DNA of 64,000 nt, from contig JASWHV010000003.1 in the NCBI GenBank assembly GCA_030760725.1, forward strand, positions 61,337,264 to 61,401,263, written 5' to 3'. The notes below the pieces were generated by a model. It was not told the DNA's origin. It saw only the letters and a program-made list of their open reading frames with translations, and searched no databases. Made by a program: the position numbers and the translations under genes. This stretch comes from Neostapfia colusana. Lineage: Eukaryota; Streptophyta; Magnoliopsida; Poales; Poaceae. This document shows positions 9,401 through 18,334 of this stretch, one piece after another (positions within the stretch are counted from its first letter, which is position 1; each line of letters begins with the position of its first letter).

Positions 9401-10959
9401 TGAGTCGGAAAGTGCAGGTCAATAAGTTGAGCTTGAAGGACATGCCTGCAGAATTAAAGGACGAGGTTATAAGGCTCAATCTATGTCTAGTAAATAGTGG
9501 TGAAGCCATAGCCATGGAAGTGGACTCCACACTCGAGTGAGACATACGCGAGGGCCAAAAGAATGATGAGAAGATACAAGAGATCAGACAGCTCATCAAG
9601 GAAAATAAAGCTCCTGGTTTTAGAGAGGATGAACAAGGAACGGTGTGGCACGGGAAAAGGATCTGTGTGCCAGAAGTAAAAGAGATCCGTGAATTAATTT
9701 TGAAGGAGGCTCACGATTCTGACTATTCCATTCATCCTGGGAGTACGAAGATGTACCAGGACCTCAAGAGCAGGTATTGGTGGTATGGCATGAAGCGAGA
9801 TGTCGCAGAACATGTTGCCCTATGTGACACATGTCAGTTGGTGAAAGCAGAACATCAACGGCCCGCGGGATTACTGCAACCACTCAAAGTGCCTGAATGG
9901 AAGTGGGAAGAAATCAGCATGGATTTTGTCGTGGGATTGCCTAGGACCCAATCCGGGTATGATTCAATATGGGTCATTATTGATCGGCTAACCAAGGTAG
10001 CTCATTTCATTCCTGTGAAAGAAAGCTACAGCGGATCCAAATTGGCAGAATTGTACATGTCAAGGATCGTGTGTTACCATGGAGTGCCAACGAAGATTGT
10101 GTCGGATCGAGGGACACAGTTCACCTCGAGGTTTTGGCAGAAGTTGCATGAAACCATGGGAACCCATCTGAACTTTAGTTCTGCCTATCATCCCCAAACT
10201 GACGGGCAGACGGAGAGAACCAATCAGATCCTTGAAGATATGTTAAGGGCATGTGCACTCAAAAACAATAGGAGTTGGGACAAGAACTTACCGTATGCGG
10301 AGTTTTCCTATAACAACAGCTATCAAGCTAGTATGAAAATGTCACCGTTTGAAGCTTTGTATGGAAGAAAGTGCAGAACTCCTCTATTTTGGAACCAAAC
10401 AGGAGAAAGTAAAGTGTTTGGTCCAGAAGTGCTACAAAAAGCCGAAGCGAAGGTGAGGGAGATTCGCAACAACTTGAGGATAGCACAAACCCGCCAGAAG
10501 AGTTATGCTGATGTACGAAGAAGAGAACTCGTTTTCAACGTGGGAGACTATGTTTATCTCAAGGTGTCCCCTATCAGAGGACTTCGTCGGTTCAAGGTGA
10601 AAGGGAAGTTGTCACCTCGATACATCGGACCCTTCCAAGTTTTGGAAAGAAAAGGCGAAGTGGCGTACCAACTAGAGTTACCGGCTCATCTATCGGATGT
10701 GCACGATGTATTCCATGTGTCACAACTCAAGAAATGCCTGAGGACGCCTGAGGAGGTGTTACCCATGAATGAAGTGGATGTAGCTGAAGATTTGTCTTAT
10801 GCCGAGCAACCATACAAGGTTTTGGAGACAATGGAACGCCTCACCAGAAATAAGAGAATCCGGATGTGCAAAGTGCAGTGGAAGCATCACTCAGAAGAGG
10901 AAGCTACCTGGGAACGGGAAGATGAGCTCAAGGCACAATTTCCGGAATTGTTTTCTTAG
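6490..10959 (+). pseudogene. TE-B gag-pol polyprotein with chromodomain, three nonsense codons
   Basis: This is one frame of 1490 codons. The N-terminus reads MAGRGKG, like plant H2A. The capsid-type Gag region runs to about residue 230, then a proline/glutamine-rich linker and a CCHC zinc knuckle at residues 343-356 (CFSCGEVGHYAHKC). The protease motif DSGATHSF is at about 405. RT has LCVDYRALN and FIDD, with catalytic Asp 717-718. RNase H has YCDASG. Integrase has an HHCC finger, SDRGTQF and HPQTDGQTER, a GPF module (YIGPFQVL) and a C-terminal chromodomain ending EEEATWERED. Stops lie at 8983-8985 (TAG), 9223-9225 (TAG, at a position normally Trp) and 9538-9540 (TGA), that is codons 832, 912 and 1017. 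All lie between RT and integrase, so an unbroken product would be Gag-PR-RT only. The frame is otherwise undisturbed. Confidence 0.96.
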
Positions 10960-10968
10960 AAACACCAA

Positions 10969-10982
10969 TCTCGAGGACGAGA
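10969..10982 (+). promoter_or_regulatory. Small inverted repeat before TE-B polypurine tract
   Basis: TCTCG-AGGA-CGAGA forms a 5-bp stem with a 4-nt loop just after the gag-pol stop and 8 nt before the polypurine tract. Equivalent stems with a GGA loop occur at the same place in TE-D, TE-E and TE-F. Confidence 0.6.
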
Positions 10983-10990
10983 TTTCTTTT

Positions 10991-11004
10991 AAGGGGGGTA
11001 GAGC
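10991..11004 (+). other. TE-B polypurine tract
   Basis: AAGGGGGGTAGAGC abuts the TG of the 3' LTR and is the expected primer for plus-strand DNA synthesis. Confidence 0.9.
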
Positions 11005-14000
11005 TGTAACACCCCAAATTTTGATTCAAAACTCTAAACCATGTTCAGAGGGGAATTTAAAAATTTTTGGACGTGTTGCATGTTTTGCAAAAATTCAAAT
11101 TCAAACTGGAATTCAAATTATACTCAAAACAGAAAAGAAATGGAAAAAGAAAAAGAGAAACGGGAAAAAAACCGGCCAGTGGGCCGAAACCCGCCAGCCG
11201 GCCCAGTTTCCCCGCGCCAGCCCGCCCCTGCGCATGCCGCGCTGTCTCTCACAGACAGGTGGGACCCGCCTGTCATCCCTAACCCCGAGCGTCTGCGGCC
11301 CGGACTTTCCCCCCCGAGCGCGCGCGATCTTAACCGCCCGGAAACCGCGTCCCTCAGCCTGAATTCTGGACCCAGACGAATCAAACTCGATCACAACTGA
11401 CCCACCACCCTCCCCCGGCTATAAAAACCCCAGCCCCGATCAGTTTTTCCCACGCGATCGCCGATTTTTACTCCGGTGAGCACCGAGACTTCGCCGGTGA
11501 ATTCTGGCCGATCTAAGCTCGGAAACTCTGATCTAACTCGCTGGTCTTGATCCACCGCCTCCGGGGAGCTTTGCAGGTGCAGAAAACTCGGAGAGTTACG
11601 GTGTAAACCCAGCGCCGACGAGCTTCGCCGTGGTTTTGCCTCGGACCTCGCCGCCGAGCACTTTCCAGGACCCCCGAGCTCGAGAAAACCCCCGAGGTGA
11701 GATCCCCGACCTCCCCTCTACCGATCTATGCCATAAGATCACAGTTCTAGGTAGAATTCTTGCGGATCCGAAACTTTCCGGCGAGATCGCCGCTTCCCGC
11801 CGCCGTGCGCCGCCGGCAGCGCCGCCCGCACTCGATCAGAGCGACGTGGCCGCTTGTGCGCCGTTTATTTTAAATCGCACGGTAGACTTTAAAACCCCGC
11901 GTACCGGTTCGATGTTATAATCTCAGCCGTCGGTTTAAAATCGGACGGTCCACGTCAGCCCCGCATTATAAAGACTGGAATTCTTACGTGCTACCCCCTG
12001 GGGTTCTCTGGAATTGAGAGCTAGCCCCGGAAATTTCAGATCTAGCCCCTGGAACTCCAGAAAATCATGTAAATTCATTTAAAAATCAGTTTTAGCCCCT
12101 GGACTTAATAAAAATTAGGAAAAACACCTCTGATAAGTGTAGCTAGACCCCTGGAAATTATGAAAATAATATTATAGACCCTGTAATGGGGTGAATTCAT
12201 TATTTTAGCCCTGTTTAGTATTTAATTTAGAAAATTGAATATGTAACTAGTGTTTAAAAATTAAAAAGTGGGACAAACATAATTGTCAAAATTAATTAAA
12301 AACTTTCTCAGTACTTAGAAAACTTTGGAGTGAGATAAAAATCTATTTTTGGGCTGAAATGAATCTGTTTCATCTATTATTCACATTTATTAGTATAGGG
12401 ACACATTTTTAAGTAAAGAATAGTTATAGAAAAATAGGGAAAATAATTATGAAATAGTTTACATCAGAGGCCAAGGTTAAAATATGTTATTAAAATTATT
12501 TAGGACCAGAACCTATACTGTTTAGATGATGTGTATTACTAATTTCATAATAAAATACACAATTATGCATAGGAATATAAATCTGAAAATATAGCAACTA
12601 GTAAATGATAAATGGAGTTTCTAAAATACAAAGAATTCAGTTTAGGGTTGATAGAAATTATGAAGGCACATATGGAGAAGAAAAATACTTTTCTTACATA
12701 CTTGGTAGTAAAAAGGTGTAGTAGCTGAATATAAGAAATTTATTGGAAACCCATATAAATAGTATGCAAGTATAAATGTGGACACAAAAGTAGGAATCAT
12801 ATATACATGGTTAAAAGTGCATGCAAGCCACAACTTAACACACATAAAGTAACCACAACACATATAATGGTAAAGAACTTTTATAAATATGAATGTGTGG
12901 TTTGTATGAAGTAGAAGTGTGAACTATGTCTTATGATTGTTGTTTTTCTTTTGCTATGTGTGATGGTATGAAGTAGAACCTGTTCAAGAGCAAGTTATCC
13001 CTTTCCAAGATCAGGACTACCCATTTCAAGAGCAGCAAGAAGGAGGCAAGTGTCCTTGACCACTTTGATCCTATGCTTGGATGTGTAGATAGAATTATTT
13101 GCATTGTCAAATGAAATATGAAACCCATGCTAGGAAAGTTTCCCTAGAATTGCATTACCTTGTTTCCTTGTAGCTTGGGTTGGGATTTATTTTACCATGT
13201 CATTTATTTCCATGCATATGCTTAGCCATGCTTAGAATGGGATATTTGGGACATGAGATCATCAGTTTATATTACCATACTCTTGAATGAGACATTGTGA
13301 GTTATGTAGAGGTAGGGATCAAGGCAAGTTGGATGTTTTGGTTGTGTGCTGGGTGTACGAGACTCGGGTTTGTGTTTAGTACTTGTCTGGATCCTAAGGA
13401 CCGGTTCATGGAGCATGTAACCCGGCTTTACAGTGCCAACCACATGCTGAGATGGGGCAGCTTGGCCAATTAATTAGGTGTATCCCCGGCGTAGTATGGG
13501 TGTGTTGGATGGTGCGGGGAGTAGGTGTCAGCTGGACTACCATATGAACCGCAAGGCTCAAGAGGGGGCCACTGCAGCGGGGTTGGAGCCTCTTGTATGC
13601 TGTTAGGGGTGAAACCTCAGTGGGCCCACGCTCGTCGGGAATCCCTTTGTAAAGGCTTCGTAGTGATCTCCTGGCTACACACCTGGGAAGTGTGAATGTG
13701 GATCGTAGCCACTGGCATAATGGAGGTTCTTTTAGTCCACCCGGCAACGGGGGATGAAATCACTACTTGTGGGTACAGTGGTACAAACTCTGCAGAGTCA
13801 AAACTGTCTCGACAGCCGTGCTCACGGTTAAGAGCGGCCTGGACTTATTCATGATTAGAGGATTGATGGTTTTGGAAGTTAAGCGGGGAGCTTAACATTG
13901 GAAATGATGTTATGGTTATTGGATTATGATGATGGGATGGGAGATTTGGACCATTTCACCTGTGTAGTAATGAAGGTGCTTAATAAGCTAAGGTGATAGG

Positions 14001-14441
14001 TATTAATTGCGTAGTGCTTTAACCATGAGTTCAACCTCTCCTTGTTCTAGCCATGCATGATATAATTTTCCCACACTTGCTGAGTACCATTGGTACTCAA
14101 CCTTGCATATTTGTTGGTTTATATTGCTGCTCAGGTCAAGATAATGAGGTGGTGTATAATGACCAAGACTTTGGACCCGAGGAAGGTTTTTAGGTTCATG
14201 AAGACCCCCGGGCAATGCCTGTGATGGAGCCCTAAAAGAATAATATTCCGCTGCTAGTTTATTTACTTGTGATGAAGCATTAGTGTCCATTGAGACATTT
14301 GCGATGTAAGACTTATTTATATTCGACACCTGGCTTGTAATAAATGATGCTTCACTATTTGTCATCACATGTATGAGAAAATGATCCTGGCATACATGTG
14401 ATATTCACTTGGTTGTTTCTTCGGAAAAACCGGGTGTGACA
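11005..14441 (+). repeat. TE-B 3' LTR
   Basis: This is the second 3437-bp LTR copy, about 99.3% identical to 1755-5191 by eye with substitutions only, mostly transitions. It carries the same TATA box (11420-11427) and donor-like site (about 11697). It ends at GGGTGTGACA directly before the TSD. Confidence 0.97.
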
Positions 14442-14446
14442 TCTCA
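14442..14446. repeat. TSD of TE-B, right copy (TCTCA)
   Basis: This matches 1750-1754 exactly and is followed by the resumed RNase H frame of TE-A. Confidence 0.97.
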
Positions 14447-14722
14447 GAGGCATGTAAGGAGGCAATTTGGTTGAAAGGTCTGTATTATGAACTTTGTGGA
14501 TCTCAGTCTTGTATCACCTTACATTGTAATAGTCAAAGTGCCATATATCGTACCAAAGATGCTATGTTTCATGAGAGGACCAAATATATTGATATCAGGT
14601 ATCACTTTGTGTGAGATACCATTGATCAAGGCACTATCAAAATTTGCAAAATCAGCACTCATGATAATCCTGCAGACATGATGACAAAATCTGTTCCTAT
14701 TGCTAAGTTTGAGCTTGGTTAG
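14442..14722 (+). pseudogene. TE-A copia RNase H, C-terminal remainder
   Basis: After the TE-B insertion the copia RNase H continues (EACKEAIWLKGL, HERTKYIDIRYHFV, STHDNPADMMTK) to a stop at 14720-14722. An in-frame TGA at 14612-14614 replaces the residue that follows YHFV, most simply an Arg codon changed to TGA. ADMMTK is the typical end of plant copia polyproteins. With the frameshift at about 1422 this confirms that TE-A is inactive. Confidence 0.92.
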
Positions 14723-14832
14723 TATTACTAACTAGCCCCCAGTGGCTTTTGGCACCGGCAGTTGAATTGTTCATTGAGATGGAGGATTACTATTTTAAAG
14801 CTACAAGAAGGAATTTGTCTCAAGGTGGAGTT

Positions 14833-15225
14833 TGTTGATTGATGATCCAAATTCTAATGAAGATAAAAGAGGCAGGATTTCCGTAGCGAAGTGGAGGAAA
14901 TCAGCCCATATGGTGGGCTGCGCAGCAGCCAAGGCCCGCTCGGGATGCCGGGGGTGCGGGGGGGGGGGGGGGGGGGGGGTTCCTCCCGCGGTATTGATCG
15001 TATAGGGTTAGGACTCTAAGTCGTCACCTATAAATATCCCTTGTGAGCCGCCGGGAGAGGTATGAAAAAGGATTGTAATCTCCCACGATTGTAAACCTCC
15101 TGATATAGTGATATTTGCCGGCCGGCGCCTGTGGTTTTTTCCCCTTCGAATTGGAGGGGTTTTCCACGTTAAAATCTGTGTCTCCTCTATTTCGATCTAC
15201 ACTTTCTTGTCGTCTGATCCTAACA
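14833..15225 (+). repeat. TE-A 3' LTR (copia)
   Basis: This 393-bp LTR starts TGTTGATTGATG, directly after a polypurine-like tract (CAAGGTGGAG, 14821-14830), and ends CCTAACA. It includes a 22-base G run (14958-14979). The matching 5' LTR lies beyond the left edge, so the TSD cannot be confirmed; the right flank begins CACGT. The DNA after 15225 is the integrase of TE-C in the opposite orientation, which supports this boundary. Confidence 0.8.
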
Positions 15226-15851
15226 CACGTGTCGGTGCGCGATTGAGGATGAAGACCGCTGTCGACACGGCCTCATCCCAGAAGTAGCCCGGCATAGCTT
15301 TAGCCTTGAGCATACAGCGTGCCATGCCGACTACAGTCTGATTTCACCTTCAACCACCCCGTTCTATGTGGGGAGTAGGGGGCGGTCAGGTGACGTTCCA
15401 CGCCACACTCAGCGCAGTATTGCCCGAAGTCCACTGAGGTGAACTCCCCCCACGGTCTGTGCGGATGACCTTCAGTTTTCAGCTGGTCTCAGTCTCAACT
15501 GCCGCTTGAAAATTCTTGATCTCCTCCGGTGCTTGATCCTTGCTCGAGAGAAGGCGCAGACACATATATCGACTCATATCATCAACGCGTAACAGAAAAT
15601 ATTTGTTACCGTTGGGTGTTGCCGGCGAGATGGGACCGCAGAGGTCTCCATGCAGGAGATCAAGAGGGTGTTCTGCTCGCCGTCGGGCTTGAGTTGGAAA
15701 TGAATTCCTCCGCTGCTTGCTGATGAGACACCCCTCACACACTAGATTCACCTGGTCCAGAGGGGGTAATCCACGCACCATCTTGTTTCTTGCCAACTTG
15801 TGCAGAGATGTGAAGTTCAGGTGCCCGTAACGCACGTGCCATTTCCAGGCC
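15226..15851 (-). pseudogene. TE-C copia integrase fragment (- strand)
   Basis: The - strand reads a copia pre-integrase and integrase region: RYGHLNF and CEGCLISKQRR, the zinc-binding His/Cys part, then LLHGDLCGPI at the start of the catalytic core, an IRTDRGGEF-type motif near 15460, and a stretch resembling the downstream core up to 15226, where TE-A cuts it. There is an in-frame TGA just upstream of the DRGGEF motif (about 15479) and a TAA at about 15852. The last 150 bases are poorly conserved. Integrase would insert the cDNA; this one is dead. The RT and RNase H of this element must lie left of the window or be lost. Confidence 0.85.
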
Positions 15852-16236
15852 GCTTAAGTGCTCTTTGTCGCTAGGCACACTGGACGCCCAATGTTCAGCT
15901 CAAGATGATAGAGCCGAGAAGAATCACGTGGTGCCTTAGCAAGAAGTCGTCGATCTTGATCAAAGATGCGTAACGCGCCACCACCAATGTTCACGCTGCA
16001 CCCTCCCTCATCAAGTTGGCCGAGGCTAATTGTGCTAACCTTAAGTGTCGGGATGTAGTACACCCCAGTGAGCGTGCGGTGTTCGCCGTTCCTGCAGGTA
16101 AAGACAATGGATCCCCGTCCTTCTATGCGAGTGATGGAGCCATCACCGAACTTCACAGAGCCGACAATGTGGGTGTCGAGCTCAGCGAAGAGCTCCTTGG
16201 AGCCGGTCACTGGTTGGTTGCACCGGTGTCAAGCAC
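15852..16236 (-). pseudogene. TE-C copia protease region (- strand)
   Basis: The - strand frame 16210-15854 reads a copia aspartic-protease continuation (SKELFAELD, FGDGSITRIEGRGS, VYYIPTL). The active-site LDTGATN lies just upstream, near 16215-16235, separated from the rest by a nonsense codon (TAG, after DCRW) and a small deletion that shifts the frame. The protease would process the polyprotein. The frame is in pieces, which fits an old copy. Confidence 0.8.
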
Positions 16237-17367
16237 CTACCATCGACAGTCACGCTCTCCCTTTGGCTCAAGGTCCGCGAAGAGCCGCTGCTCCTTTATC
16301 TCCACAACCTGACGTGGGGCTTCATGCACAGAGGAACCGAGCGCCGTGGAAGACTCGATCATTGGAGCCGCTTCAAGTATTACATCATGGGTAAGGAGCA
16401 GCCCGTGTTCTTCCTCCTCGGCAAAGGTCACGTGTGCCTCCTCGTCACGCTTTTTCTTACTGCACTCTCTGGCCCGATGTCCTTTCTTGCCGCAGTATGA
16501 GCACACATCATTCCGGCCTGCCCCGGACGACGACTTGTTTCCTCTGCTGCCTCCATCAGACTTGCGTCCTCGCCCCCTTCTGTTGCCTCCACCATTCCTG
16601 GAGCTCGAGTTAGACCCGGTTCCCTCGCGATTCTTCATGCGTGCCATCCACTCCTCCTCTGTGAGAAGGAAGCATCCGCCATTGTCCTTCGCTGGAGGGG
16701 TTTTCTTGCACTGCTCCACGGCGCGCAGATGTCCGGCTGCCTCCTCAATTGACATGCTGTCAAGGTCGAGGAGCGTCTCAATCGAGATCGTAACTTGCTC
16801 CAGCTTGCCAGGAACGGTGTGCAGGAGTTTCTTGACAACCTCCTTTTTGGAGATATCATCGCCGAAGGTGCGTAGCTGGTTAGACAGGGTGATGAGTCGT
16901 GTCGTGAATTCCTCCATGGTCTCACCAGACTTGAAGGCGATGTCTCTGAACTCTTGGCGCAGCTTCTCGGCGTTGGCTTCCCTGACCCGGTCGCCACCGA
17001 TCCGCAACTTGCGGATCGCCTCCCACGCCTCTCGAGCGGTCGACTTCACCGCCAGTCCAGCCTGCATCTCTGCCGGTACCGCACGGAGAAGGGTCGCCAG
17101 CGCATTCCTGTCGTCACGGTACTCGACGTCGTCATGCTCGATGACGTCCCAAAGTCCAGCCGCTTGTAGGTTCACGTGCATCACCAGAGACCACTTGGTG
17201 TAGTTTGTGCGCGTGAGTATGGGGTAGACGATACCCGCTGTCGACTTCTCTATGACACGCTCGATGACGACCTCGTGACCACCCTGGTGACGGCGTTCAC
17301 GCTGTGGCAGTGGCGACGAGGACTGGCGACGATTGCGGCGTGGCAGCGGCGACGCAGGAGGGCTCAA
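16237..17367 (-). pseudogene. TE-C copia Gag (- strand)
   Basis: This long - strand frame of about 376 codons has plant copia Gag features: TRTNYTKWSLVMHVNLQAAGLWDVIE, central helical capsid-like sequence, and a CCHC zinc knuckle (CSYCGKKGHRAREC) flanked by Arg/Gly/Ser-rich sequence. The first codon of the frame is TTG, not ATG. Either the ATG has mutated or the start is elsewhere, so the N-terminus is unsure. Gag forms the particle and binds RNA. The frame itself has no stop, but the downstream protease is broken. Confidence 0.87.
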
Positions 17368-17389
17368 TATGTTCGCCTGGAACTGATCG

Positions 17390-17401
17390 GCTCTGATGCC
17401 A
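17390..17401 (-). other. TE-C primer binding site (- strand)
   Basis: On the - strand TGGCATCAGAGC, two bases after a CCAACA LTR end, fits the initiator tRNA(Met) PBS with one change. It fixes the 5' LTR of TE-C at 17404 and rightward. Confidence 0.75.
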
Positions 17402-17403
17402 AA

Positions 17404-18329
17404 TGTTGGGATTCACCGAAATGTCACTGGTGAGGAATGTATCCGCGATGCACTGGCTGGGCGAGGGAACGTTAAAAACTCGAAGGCGAACGTGGAACCA
17501 AGATTGGCTGCAAAGAAGTGGCAGCGTTTTCTGATGCATTTTACTGATTTAAACAGATGGACGATGCGGGTACATCGTGGCCAAAAACGTGGCCGATAGA
17601 CGCGCTCTGGATGTTCACGTCCTCGAGCTCCCTACGGACGCGCACAGCCGGTGGCCATGCTCATGCACATGCATGCGAAACCAACGTGCATGAAATCTGA
17701 AACAAACATGCATGAGATATGAAACGAACTACGCAATGTGCGGTGGAGTTAAACACCATTGTCTTGGTACCAGACGAGCTGCTGACCGAATGTATGGGGG
17801 AAACATGCAAACATATGGTGGTCTATGATTCTGATAACTGATGCTCGTGGCTACTGTACCATGGTGGCACGCAATTCTTGCTACGCAGGATGAAGGCTGT
17901 CCGTGCACAAATTCTATATATTCCGTGTCTACAACCCTGAGTATTCAGTAACCTGCAGTAGCAAGCAAAAACCACAGCAAGTTTGTAAGTGCCAGTACGT
18001 CTGGCTGACTTCATTCACCGCTGTGAAGTTCAGCAACCCACCGTCATATCTGTCCACGACTCTGGTCGCTCCGGCAATAGCTTTCGTTCTTGTAATGTTC
18101 AGTTTTCCAGATTGACAAGCTTGCCGATTTGATCCAAGGAAATTCAGGGCTAAAAAACCGATCCACCAGATAGGGGATCAAGTCATCAAGGTATCTACTG
18201 CAAGCACGTGCAAGTCCTACTTAATACTTAATATATACTCAGGCGTATATGTGACCCTCATCAAGGCCCATAACCAGCTTTACAAGGGTTGGATCCCCTC
18301 TGCTGGCCATGTCCCTGTCAGGTGTGGAG
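17404..18329. other. TE-C 5' LTR end and unrecognised flank
   Basis: The TE-C 5' LTR (- strand) ends at 17404 (TGTTGGGATT read on +). I cannot find its other end, and the partner LTR is absent from the window. From about 17640 there is a loose cluster of CATGCATG and GAAAC-AAC repeats. From about 17830 the DNA resembles no family I recognise. Open frames such as 17903-18115 have no motif I know. A frame at 18251-18334 runs into the TE-D insertion and resumes after it at 61446. Confidence 0.5.
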
Positions 18330-18334
18330 GCGAG
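18251..18334 (+). other. Possible interrupted ORF, left part
   Basis: The frame from ATG 18251 (MTLIKAHNQLYKGW) runs into TE-D. If the element and one TSD copy are ignored, the same frame continues at 61451 for about 14 codons to TGA 61493-61495. An acceptor-like TATATACTCAG lies about 10 nt before the frame. I do not recognise the product. Chance frame continuity is quite possible over so short a stretch. Confidence 0.25.
18330..18334. repeat. TSD of TE-D, left copy (GCGAG)
   Basis: GCGAG precedes the TE-D LTR and recurs exactly at 61446-61450, 43 kb away. It proves that the two outer LTRs belong to one insertion. Confidence 0.97.

Larger units (their letters stand above)
1755..14441 (+). 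mobile_element. TE-B: complete Ty3/gypsy chromovirus (Tekay-like) with an extra ORF0
   Basis: This is a 12,687-bp LTR retrotransposon in the order LTR, PBS, ORF0, gag-pol, polypurine tract, LTR. The LTRs are both 3437 bp, start TGTAACACCCC and end GGGTGTGACA, and the TSD is TCTCA. I count about 25 substitutions and no indels between the LTRs (about 0.7%), so the insertion is recent; with the commonly used grass rate of 1.3e-8 per site per year this is roughly 0.3 My. The RT-RNaseH-integrase order, the C-terminal chromodomain and the long LTRs place it among plant chromoviruses, most likely Tekay. It interrupts RNase H of TE-A. Gag-pol has three in-frame nonsense codons, so this copy is not autonomous, while ORF0 is intact. 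Confidence 0.97.

Noticed and set aside
14958..14979. 22-base G run
   Set aside because: It lies inside the TE-A LTR and is most likely a slippage-prone or mis-assembled homopolymer; no function is supported.
17903..18115. 70-aa ORF as a host gene
   Set aside because: No known motif, no clear splice structure and no homologue that I recognise; left as unassigned DNA.
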